The position numbers were made by a program, and so were the translations under genes. Below, piece after piece: positions 1 through 5,687 of a DNA stretch of 6,841 nt; position 1 is the first letter of the stretch; each line of letters opens with the position of its first letter. The notes beneath the pieces are model-generated. The model ran no database searches and had not been told where the DNA came from. It was given only the letters and a program-made list of their open reading frames with translations. The stretch covers positions 1-6,841 of the forward strand of contig JAGDDO010000222.1 in the NCBI GenBank assembly GCA_017848205.1. Reading direction: 5' to 3'. This stretch comes from Oscillospiraceae bacterium. Lineage in GTDB: Bacteria > Bacillota_A > Clostridia > Oscillospirales > Ruminococcaceae.

Positions 1-2
1 CT

Positions 3-404
3 TATCCGCGTATTATGCCTGCTGTTATTGTCGGTGTTATAAACGGCGAAAGCATACTCGTTACCAGATACAGAAAAGGTTATCAGCATAATGCGCTTGT
101 TGCCGGCTTTACAGAAATAGGCGAGACACTGGAGGAGACTGTTGCCAGAGAGGTAATGGAGGAAACAGGTGTTCGCGTAAAGAATATTAAATACTACAAG
201 TCACAGCCGTGGGGAATGGCCAGTGACCTTCTTGCCGGATTCTTCTGTGAAGTTGACGGCAGCACAGAGATAAAAATGGATGAAAATGAACTGCAGTATG
301 CTGAATGGGTAAAGCGTGAGGATGTTGTTCTTCAACCTGGCAGGAACAGCCTTACCAACGAAATGATGATGGCATTCAAGGACGGTCGTAAAGATCTTGT
401 TTAA
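3..404 (+). CDS. nudC: NAD+ diphosphatase-like Nudix hydrolase (NudC family), 5' end outside window
   Basis: Enzymes of this family cleave NAD(H), or NAD caps on RNA, to NMN(H) and AMP in the cytoplasm. The frame is open to the window edge and reads YPRIMPAVIVGVI, matching the start of the Nudix domain of E. coli NudC (YPRLAPCIIVAI). The ATG at 15 is therefore internal, and the N-terminal and zinc-ribbon parts lie upstream of the window. A perfect Nudix box GX5EX7REUXEEXGU lies at about 105-173 (GFTEIGE...AREVMEETGV) and carries the metal-binding glutamates. The NudC hallmark SQPW follows at 201-212, although the usual PFPxS after it is replaced by GMASD. The domain ends in a normal stop at 402-404. 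It converges with the tRNA-Gln gene. The family call is firm. Exact substrate preference (NADH, NAD+ or capped RNA) cannot be read from the sequence. Confidence 0.92.
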   Translation, partial: YPRIMPAVIVGVINGESILVTRYRKGYQHNALVAGFTEIGETLEETVAREVMEETGVRVKNIKYYKSQPWGMASDLLAGFFCEVDGSTEIKMDENELQYAEWVKREDVVLQPGRNSLTNEMMMAFKDGRKDLV

Positions 405-460
405 CTGAAGTTTATAGCACATTCGGAAACGGGCATAACTACATTAAGAAATATACTTAT

Positions 461-512
461 AAACAAAAACATCCTTCAGATCTCGTAAATACGCCTATCA
501 TGAAGGATGTTT
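461..512 (-). terminator. Rho-independent terminator of the tRNA-Gln gene
   Basis: A 12-base perfect inverted repeat (AAACATCCTTCA at 467-478 and its complement at 501-512) is separated by 22 bases. Read on the minus strand it lies immediately after the tRNA 3' end and is followed by a T-rich tract (TTTTTGTTTAT, plus positions 459-469). On the plus strand only a short TTTAATT follows, so any termination of the Nudix transcript here would be weaker. The loop holds a small nested palindrome (CGTAAATACG). Confidence 0.8.
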
Positions 513-514
513 AA

Positions 515-586
515 TTGGAGCACCGGGATTTGAACCCGGGAATGACGGAGTCAAAGTCCGTTGCCTTACCGCTTGGCTATGCCCCA
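515..586 (-). tRNA. tRNA-Gln (anticodon UUG)
   Basis: The minus strand folds into a complete 72-base cloverleaf. The acceptor stem pairs TGGGGCA (586-580) with TGCTCCA (522-516), with one G-T wobble, and the discriminator A is at 515. The anticodon stem ACGGA/TCCGT encloses the loop CTTTGAC, giving anticodon TTG at 554-552, which decodes CAA. The T arm contains the canonical GGTTCAAATCC. The body closely resembles Gram-positive tRNA-Gln (ATAGCCAAGCGGTAAGGCAA). The 3' CCA is not encoded and must be added after transcription. It stands alone, with its own promoter and terminator. Confidence 0.97.
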
Positions 587-620
587 GAATATATGCGGCT
601 TTCTGAAAAGCACATGGAAT

Positions 621-650
621 ATTATATCATAAACAGCAGGTAAAAGTCAA
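621..650 (-). promoter_or_regulatory. Sigma-A type promoter of tRNA-Gln
   Basis: On the minus strand, TTGACT (650-645) is followed by an 18-base spacer and TATAAT (626-621), preceded by an extended -10 TG (TGATATAAT). The expected transcription start lies about 28 bases upstream of the mature tRNA 5' end, as usual for a short tRNA leader. The near-consensus boxes fit a strongly expressed stable RNA. Confidence 0.85.
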
Positions 651-668
651 TAGTTTCATACAAATATC

Positions 669-712
669 TGTTTAGTCCGCATTAATAATAATCTTTGTTT
701 AGTGCGTCATTA
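669..712. repeat. Imperfect direct repeat between divergent promoters
   Basis: TGTTTAGTCCGCATTA (669-684) recurs as TGTTTAGTGCGTCATTA (696-712), with an 8-base identical core and a period of 27 bases. It lies between the left-facing tRNA promoter and the right-facing promoter at 783-812. The rest of 651-782 shows no ORF, RNA structure or other element that I can name. The repeat could be a pair of regulator sites or chance. Confidence 0.35.
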
Positions 713-782
713 CCTACAGCTACTGTCCGTTTTCCGGCTCTTATAAGTTCGCTTTCTGGGCACCCGAAACCTGCGATTTTAC

Positions 783-812
783 TTGACTAATCGTTTGTTT
801 TTTTGCTATAAT
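783..812 (+). promoter_or_regulatory. Sigma-A type promoter for small ORF and lipoprotein gene
   Basis: TTGACT (783-788), an 18-base spacer containing a T-rich run, then TATAAT (807-812) preceded by the extended -10 TGC (804-806). The predicted start near 819 is just upstream of the AAGGAGG ribosome site of the small ORF, so the transcript would carry the small ORF first and then the lipoprotein gene. Confidence 0.85.
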
Positions 813-837
813 AATAGAAAAGATAAGGAGGCTTCTT

Positions 838-927
838 ATGTCGGACGAACATGAGTTAATGCTGGATCTCCTCTGTGAAATAGGACGACGATCTCAGGTA
901 TTTAAAAACGCCTGCTTAGAGTTATGA
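838..927 (+). CDS. Candidate 29-residue small protein or leader peptide
   Basis: A short ORF starts at ATG 838, six bases after a full-consensus AAGGAGG (825-831) and about 20 bases after the predicted transcription start. It encodes a mixed-charge peptide beginning MSDEHELMLDLLCEIGRRSQ, ending CLEL, with two cysteines and no membrane segment. It ends in a tandem stop, TGATAA, and the lipoprotein ATG follows 18 bases after the TGA with its own ribosome site. I do not recognise the sequence. It could be a real small protein, a translated leader that sets expression of the lipoprotein gene, or the leftover 5' end of a deleted gene. The ideal ribosome site and promoter are the main support; homology is untested. 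Confidence 0.5.
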   Translation: MSDEHELMLDLLCEIGRRSQVFKNACLEL

Positions 928-945
928 TAAAAGGAGAACAGGGAA

Positions 946-2382
946 ATGAAACGAAAATTAATACTTATCACACTTATAGCCTCTCTTTCACTGGCAGGAT
1001 GTGGTCCGATCGGGGACACCCGCGCCGGTAATGATGAGGTTTCTTCTGTTAATGACGAAGTTTCAGATAAAGATAACGATCCTGATGCTCAGGATACAGA
1101 TGATGAAGAACCAGCAGATGATGAGTCTCAGGACGATGAAGACGAATCTTCAGTTACTGATGAAAATGCGGAGTTTAAGTTTTTCAGAGCTGATGGCAAT
1201 GATAAATGGTATGTACACTGTTCCGAACCGGAAGAAAACTTCATTATGCTGTGTCTGGAAGAAAATCCTCAGATGAGGATCGTCGTTGAAGCTGATGACA
1301 GCGGGGAATATCCTTCTGCAGTTTATATGGCCGGTGAATCCAGAGCCTATTATGAAAACATGAATTATGATTTCTTAAAAAACGAAACGACGGATTTTTG
1401 CGGCTTTGAAGCAATTCATCATATTTCAGTTGATTTTGAAGGCAATTACTACGAGCATTACTTTTTTGATATTGGAAAAGGCGTAATAGTAAAGGTTTCA
1501 CTCTTATTCGATTATAATTTTTACAGAGAGAACCGCGAAAGTGCTGATGAAATCTTAAAGAATATTGAATTTTTCGGTTGTGAACCTTTGGAAAAATCTG
1601 ATGAGATCACGATGAAAGATATAGTTGACGCAAACCGTCTTTCAAATGTCCTTTCAGTATACGACAGCGTCAGAACCGAAGTTAAATACGGTCTGAAGAA
1701 ATGCACCCTCTATTCTGATTCAGAGTTCTCAGGCATATGCGATATTTTAAATTCGGAAGGACAGATAGGTGACAGAATTTGTGAATATGAATCGGGAGAA
1801 TATAAAACAATGTTCACCTATGAATCGTCAGTAAATCTATATGAGAATCAGTTTTTCATGAAAGGCATGATGGATTACTTTCTGGTAACTGATATCAGGG
1901 AAAAAGGCAAGAAGGCCCATGTAACCGCTGAAATAAATAATGATGTCAGCAGAATGTTCCTTGACGAATTTGATTATGAAGATAAAGATGACACTAAGGT
2001 CATACTTGAAATAACGCTTGATACGGATACTCTTTTCATCAGTGACCTTACTGTAAAATCTGTTTCTCTTGTTCTGAAAGACGAGCTGTTCTCAATGAAA
2101 TGCGATTACAATGCCGATAAAGGCCTGCTTTTAAAACAGATGTATGATCACATGAATACTGATGATCTGCGTACAATAACAGCCCATGTAAATCCGGGTA
2201 TGTCTAATGAGTATACCGTTTCAAGGAAGGGTGTAAAGGGTGATGCGCTGCAGTTTGTTGCATTCGGAGACAGAGTGATTACCGGTGAATATGAAGACCC
2301 TGAGATGACAAAGCAGTACAATACGGGAACTGATAAGGATAAAAATTCTGATTTACAGTTTTATGCAAGCGAAGTTTTCTGA
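946..2382 (+). CDS. Secreted lipoprotein of unknown function, acidic linker
   Basis: The 478-residue product starts with a lipoprotein signal peptide: basic MKRK, a hydrophobic stretch, and lipobox LAGC with Cys19 as the predicted lipidated residue. It should be anchored on the outer face of the membrane. Residues about 29-76 are an acidic, low-complexity linker of D, E, S and N that probably holds the folded part away from the membrane. Residues about 76-215 form one compact-looking region, ending IEFFGCEPL. From about 222 a second region begins (ITMKDIVDANRLSNVLSVYDSV), a beta-rich pattern faintly like LolA-type or DUF lipoproteins of Clostridia; this is only an impression. The ATG follows AAGGAG (931-936) at nine bases. 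The gene shares the promoter at 783-812 with the small ORF. No clear terminator follows it. I cannot assign a substrate or role. Confidence 0.85.
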   Translation: MKRKLILITLIASLSLAGCGPIGDTRAGNDEVSSVNDEVSDKDNDPDAQDTDDEEPADDESQDDEDESSVTDENAEFKFFRADGNDKWYVHCSEPEENFIMLCLEENPQMRIVVEADDSGEYPSAVYMAGESRAYYENMNYDFLKNETTDFCGFEAIHHISVDFEGNYYEHYFFDIGKGVIVKVSLLFDYNFYRENRESADEILKNIEFFGCEPLEKSDEITMKDIVDANRLSNVLSVYDSVRTEVKYGLKKCTLYSDSEFSGICDILNSEGQIGDRICEYESGEYKTMFTYESSVNLYENQFFMKGMMDYFLVTDIREKGKKAHVTAEINNDVSRMFLDEFDYEDKDDTKVILEITLDTDTLFISDLTVKSVSLVLKDELFSMKCDYNADKGLLLKQMYDHMNTDDLRTITAHVNPGMSNEYTVSRKGVKGDALQFVAFGDRVITGEYEDPEMTKQYNTGTDKDKNSDLQFYASEVF

Positions 2383-2412
2383 TCGTTTTTCAGACAGAAA
2401 TACTGATTTTGA

Positions 2413-2441
2413 TTGAAAAATATATAGTTTAATGCTATAAT
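2413..2441 (+). promoter_or_regulatory. Sigma-A type promoter of the diguanylate cyclase gene
   Basis: TTGAAA (2413-2418), a 17-base spacer, and TATAAT (2436-2441) with the extended -10 TGC (2433-2435). It lies 31 bases after the lipoprotein stop and gives a leader of about 45 bases before the TTG start. The cyclase can therefore be expressed independently of the lipoprotein gene. Confidence 0.75.
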
Positions 2442-2478
2442 ATAGAGTGATTTATAAACAGTTTTATGATCCTGATCT

Positions 2479-2486
2479 GGGGGTGA
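2479..2486 (+). promoter_or_regulatory. Ribosome binding site supporting a TTG start
   Basis: GGGGGTGA resembles the anti-Shine-Dalgarno complement GGAGGTGA with one change and sits at normal distance (about 10 bases from the GGGGG core) before TTG at 2494. The first in-frame ATG is at codon 29, inside the first membrane segment, so the TTG start is preferred. Confidence 0.65.
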
Positions 2487-2493
2487 AGAGGAT

Positions 2494-3651
2494 TTGGGTA
2501 AGGTTTCAGACGATGTAAAAAAAGTTACCGATATTTCTTATGGCAGAAGAAAGTACTATATTGCTCTTGCTATAATAATGCTTACCAACATAGTGATCAG
2601 CTTTTCACTTATGTTCATGTACCAGAAATCTCTGAGAAATCAGATCAATCAGCGAATGCTTGATATTGTTAATACTGCGGCATATCAGCTTAACGGTGAT
2701 GAACTTGAAAAGCTTACAGCTGATGACGTTGAAACGGAAGAATATCAGCGGGCACTTGCAGTTCTCAGGGCGTTTCAGAAAAATATCCATCTTGAATATA
2801 TTTACGGAATTAACCCGGAACCGGACGGCTCTTTTACTTTTACCATTGATCCTGATGAAGAGGATCCGGGAGAATTCGGTGAACCGATCGTGTCGACAGA
2901 TGCACTGAAACATGCTGCAGCAGGTATAGCATCAGTGGATCAGGTACCGTATGAGGATGACTGGGGACGTTTTTATTCAGCTTACGCTCCGATATATGAT
3001 TCCGAAGGTAATGTAGCCGGAATAGTTGCTGTTGATTTTAACGCTGACTGGTATGACAAGCAGCTGAATTCGTCGTTTGCCGTGTCAGTCATACTTATAA
3101 TGATTGCTATGACTGTATCGGTCATTCTTCTTCGTGAAAAAGGGCACCACGACCAGATCAAATTGGTAAACAGAATGGCGTACATTGATCCTCTTACAAA
3201 AGTAAAAAGCAAGCAGGCGTATGCCGAAAATGCAAAAAAGATCGATGAATCTCTTGTAAATGGTGATGCTCCTGAATTCGGTGTAATTGTATTTGACCTA
3301 AACGGTTTGAAGCTGATAAACGATACATACGGACATGAAGCAGGTGATAAGTTTATTAAGGACGGATGCAAAATAATCTGCAGACATTACGCTCACAGTC
3401 CGGTTTACAGAGTCGGCGGCGACGAATTCGTTGTAATACTGACCGGCGCTGATTATAAAAACAGGATCGAGCTCTTAAGATCTTTTGAAAAAATGATCGA
3501 AGAAAACCAGAAAAACGGCGATATCGTTATAGCTTCCGGCATGGATATCTATAACGATGATTATGACAGTGATTTTACGGCAGTATTCAATCGTGCTGAT
3601 CAGAAAATGTATATACGCAAGAGATTTCTTAAGGAAATTGCAAAAGAATAA
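2494..3651 (+). CDS. Membrane-bound diguanylate cyclase with Cache-like sensor
   Basis: This 385-residue protein is predicted to make cyclic di-GMP from two GTP at the inner face of the membrane in response to an outside signal. Membrane segments lie at about 21-43 and 194-213. The extracellular part between them ends in a Cache-like pattern (FYSAYAPIYDSEGNVAGIVAVDF, residues 160-182), and no HAMP domain is visible. The GGDEF domain (about 225-382) shows DPLT at 232-235, the metal and substrate region DLNGLKLIND at 268-277, YGHEAGD at 279-285 and an intact GGDEF at 308-312. The inhibitory RxxD site that many cyclases carry five residues before GGDEF is absent (YAHS there), so product inhibition at that site is not expected. 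The start is TTG, supported by GGGGGTGA. The gene has its own promoter and a strong terminator. The ligand is unknown. Confidence 0.9.
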   Translation: MGKVSDDVKKVTDISYGRRKYYIALAIIMLTNIVISFSLMFMYQKSLRNQINQRMLDIVNTAAYQLNGDELEKLTADDVETEEYQRALAVLRAFQKNIHLEYIYGINPEPDGSFTFTIDPDEEDPGEFGEPIVSTDALKHAAAGIASVDQVPYEDDWGRFYSAYAPIYDSEGNVAGIVAVDFNADWYDKQLNSSFAVSVILIMIAMTVSVILLREKGHHDQIKLVNRMAYIDPLTKVKSKQAYAENAKKIDESLVNGDAPEFGVIVFDLNGLKLINDTYGHEAGDKFIKDGCKIICRHYAHSPVYRVGGDEFVVILTGADYKNRIELLRSFEKMIEENQKNGDIVIASGMDIYNDDYDSDFTAVFNRADQKMYIRKRFLKEIAKE

Positions 3652-3658
3652 AATTAAA

Positions 3659-3695
3659 GCCCTGAATGATTATGTTCTTTCAGGGCGTTCTTTTT
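3659..3695. terminator. Shared bidirectional intrinsic terminator
   Basis: An 8-base perfect stem GCCCTGAA (3659-3666) / TTCAGGGC (3679-3686) with a 12-base loop is followed on the plus strand by GTTCTTTTT, a good terminator for the cyclase gene. On the minus strand the same stem is followed by TTTAATTTTA, so it can also end the five-gene operon. The plus-strand T tract overlaps the stop codon of the last minus-strand gene (3694-3696), so the two convergent units are packed tightly. Confidence 0.85.
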
Positions 3696-4662
3696 ATGAA
3701 ACAATTTCAGTAAATCTTGTAGTGAGTATTACTTCGGAAAGATATTTATTATTGTTCGGGTACAGGTAAAGGAACATCAAAATTCCGTTTTCGCCGTCCG
3801 GCAGGAAGACATATTCCGTTCTGTATGCCTGACCGGCTCCGCGCTGGTACTTGCCGCTGTAGTACTGATATCTTGCACCGTAATAGGTGGTAATGTTTGC
3901 GGAAGGGAAGGAACCAATCTTTTCATCAGGGTTAATGTTGCCTATGATCGCCTTTTCGACCTGTTCAGTGCTTTTTATGTCTGATGTTGTTTTCAGCAGA
4001 TCCTTGTCAAAATAGCAGACAAACAGTGATTCCGGCACTTCACTGGTATTGCCCGGAGTTTTGTTCAGTACGTACTGATATCCTTCAATTATTCCAAGAT
4101 CATTTTTAGCTATATCTGCCTCGATCTTTTTCCATCCGGATGGAATATAGTATTTTACTCTGCCGCCGCCAAGTGTTCTTTCAGTCGAAGCTGTTTTGTC
4201 GAAAGATGTTCCGTCAAGGGTGTAGTAGATCTCGGATGATCTGACAACAGGAGCGTCGATGACTTTTCGTACTTCCGTAAGTTCAGGTTTTCCCATCGTA
4301 CAGCTTACTCTTCCGTAAACTGCGACCTTGTCCTTGAATGAGTACTTCAGATTAAACGACTTGTTTTTATCGAAGGTACATTTAACTGCCCTGTAGCCAT
4401 CATCCATTACTGAAAGCCCTTTATTGTCAGAGCTTTCGAAAAGACCGGACAGAAGCACGAACTGATTATTGTACTTCGCCTGAGCAGATTTACTGTCACG
4501 GGAAAATTCATTAAGAAATTCATCGACAGTTATATATCTGTAAACACGGTTTGCTGCTGTATCTATCTCAACCGATGAGTTGAATAAAGTGAAACTGCTT
4601 AGAGAAATGGCAATGACAAGCAGTATTATCACAGCCAGAATATTATGTTTATTTCTGATCAT
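3694..4662 (-). CDS. Membrane-anchored protein with OB-fold (tRNA_anti-like) domain
   Basis: This 322-residue product has one N-terminal membrane segment (about 8-27) after a basic start, putting the rest outside the cytoplasm. Residues about 42-133 follow the pattern of the tRNA_anti-like OB-fold family: YITVDEFLNEF, then an AQAKYNNQFVLLSG strand, a central strand pair around VKCTF, and KVAVYGRVS. In exported proteins this fold is seldom linked to nucleic acid. The C-terminal region (about 168-322) contains YYIPSGWKKIE, is rich in aromatic residues, and is not recognised. The ATG follows GGAGG (4670-4674) at seven bases and is 15 bases after the preceding gene. It is last in the operon that begins with the ExbB-like gene, and likely a surface partner of that motor. 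OB-fold call is moderate; operon role is inference. Confidence 0.8.
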   Translation of the reverse strand: MIRNKHNILAVIILLVIAISLSSFTLFNSSVEIDTAANRVYRYITVDEFLNEFSRDSKSAQAKYNNQFVLLSGLFESSDNKGLSVMDDGYRAVKCTFDKNKSFNLKYSFKDKVAVYGRVSCTMGKPELTEVRKVIDAPVVRSSEIYYTLDGTSFDKTASTERTLGGGRVKYYIPSGWKKIEADIAKNDLGIIEGYQYVLNKTPGNTSEVPESLFVCYFDKDLLKTTSDIKSTEQVEKAIIGNINPDEKIGSFPSANITTYYGARYQYYSGKYQRGAGQAYRTEYVFLPDGENGILMFLYLYPNNNKYLSEVILTTRFTEIVS

Positions 4663-4677
4663 AGCCTGTCCTCCGTT

Positions 4678-5106
4678 TTACTCAAAAGAAAGCGAAAATT
4701 CATGTTCTGAACGTATCGATTTCAGCGCTTTCAGTACATCGCGGTAAACGTGCGCTTCGGCGTAGTCATCCACAAGACTTATACTCATTCCGTCTTTCAG
4801 ATCCATGCTAACTTTTTTTGCAAGTTCATCTGCACCGGAAACAGATTTCTGATTGTAGGTTATCTGTTCGTCGTGCACGGTAACCACAAGCATTTTCGAA
4901 GATGAATTCTGTGAACCGTCCTGTTCAGTATCGGAGTCATTTCCGTCATCTTCAAAAATGGCTGCTCCTCCCGGAAGCGAGACATCAATTGCTTTTTCAA
5001 GATCTATGAGTTTACGGCTGTCAAGAAGTTCAACAGTTTTTTCGCCCCAGGAACACAGGGCAAGAACAGCTGCAAACAGAAAAATAATTTTAAGTGCTTT
5101 TTTCAT
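4678..5106 (-). CDS. Small membrane-anchored protein with ExbD/TolR-like outer domain
   Basis: The 142-residue product starts with a basic end and one hydrophobic segment (about 4-20), either a signal anchor or a signal peptide. LALC at 15-18 is a poor lipobox because of the Leu before Cys. A flexible acidic and Ser/Asn linker (about 50-70) leads to a compact domain at 72-140 with the strand-helix-strand order of the ExbD/TolR periplasmic domain: LVVTVHDEQITYN, an ADELAKKV helix, ISLVDDYAEAHVY, helix VLKALKSI, final strand FSLSF. The VDDYAEAHVYRDVLKALK stretch closely mirrors ADSYAVASKYEAVKALLK of the gene just upstream, pointing to a common origin. There is no membrane aspartate of the ExbD kind, so it should not carry protons. 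Its ATG overlaps the upstream stop by one base (TAATG), suggesting coupled translation. The domain assignment is by pattern only. Confidence 0.75.
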   Translation of the reverse strand: MKKALKIIFLFAAVLALCSWGEKTVELLDSRKLIDLEKAIDVSLPGGAAIFEDDGNDSDTEQDGSQNSSSKMLVVTVHDEQITYNQKSVSGADELAKKVSMDLKDGMSISLVDDYAEAHVYRDVLKALKSIRSEHEFSLSFE

Positions 5107-5687
5107 TATACTTCTTCCGTTTCGTATTTAAATCCCATTTCTTTTAACAGTGCCTTTACAGCTTCATACTTTGAGGCCACTGCATAGCTGTCAGCTATTA
5201 TTACGGTATTTTCTCTTGGTACAAGGTCAAGCTTTGCACGCAGATCATCAGTATTTCTGCATTCATCCTTGCAGAATATGATTTCATTTCCCCTGACAAG
5301 TATGTAGTAAGTGTACTTGTTTCCGTTATTGTCGATGTATTTTCCGTCTTCGGAAATCTTGTCCCATTCACCGGGAGTTTCCTCAGAAATATAATGCTGT
5401 TTGTATTTCCGGTAAAACCAGAAGTCTTCACCCTTCTGAGCGTAACCCCAGCACCAGCCGATAAAAGCAAGAGCGAGACCGGCAAGAGATGCGATCATGG
5501 AATATGAAGCAAGTTCACGTCTGTGTTTCTTACGGAACACCTTTGTGCGCTTGTCTTCCTCGAGTTCGAGAAGGCCGAAAATAGAGCGTATTTTTACTAC
5601 AACAGGAGAAAAGCCTATCAGCAGCAGGCCTATGATCCCGGCAAGAGCCATCAGAAGACCAAGAATCACAAGAATAACTGGTATCAT
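5106..5687 (-). CDS. Two-membrane-segment protein with ExbD/TolR-like outer domain
   Basis: The 193-residue product has membrane segments at about 3-26 and 61-82 around a strongly basic loop (KRTKVFRKKHRR), so the loop should be inside and both ends outside. The outer C-terminal domain (about 124-190) resembles the ExbD/TolR periplasmic domain: KYTYYILVRGNEIIF, a TDDLRAKL helix, NTVIIADSYAVASKY, helix EAVKALLKEMG, then FKYETE. This is the usual ExbD order of strand, helix, VxIxAD strand and amphipathic helix. Neither membrane segment carries the conserved proton-binding Asp. The start overlaps the stop of the ExbD-like gene by four bases (ATGA, 5684-5687), with GAGG at 5695-5698 as ribosome site. 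It is probably an accessory or gating partner of the motor; I know of no named family for this arrangement. Confidence 0.78.
   Translation of the reverse strand: MIPVILVILGLLMALAGIIGLLLIGFSPVVVKIRSIFGLLELEEDKRTKVFRKKHRRELASYSMIASLAGLALAFIGWCWGYAQKGEDFWFYRKYKQHYISEETPGEWDKISEDGKYIDNNGNKYTYYILVRGNEIIFCKDECRNTDDLRAKLDLVPRENTVIIADSYAVASKYEAVKALLKEMGFKYETEEV

Noticed and set aside
15..404. A complete small Nudix gene starting at ATG 15
   Set aside because: The codons before it read YPRI, the conserved lead-in to the NudC Nudix domain, and the frame is open to the window edge, so the ATG is internal to a longer gene.
713..782. Riboswitch or other structured leader before the small ORF
   Set aside because: The region lies upstream of the predicted transcription start near 819 and shows no convincing paired structure.
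2376..2410. Terminator after the lipoprotein gene
   Set aside because: Only 4 to 5 base-pair stems (TCTGA/TCAGA, TCAG/CTGA) with no clean T tract were found; too weak to call.
2982..3371. Minus-strand ORF opposite the diguanylate cyclase
   Set aside because: It overlaps a gene with clear GGDEF motifs and has no recognisable domain of its own.
4678..5106. Lipoprotein signal in the 142-residue protein
   Set aside because: LALC has Leu directly before Cys, which signal peptidase II seldom accepts, so a signal anchor or ordinary signal peptide is more likely.
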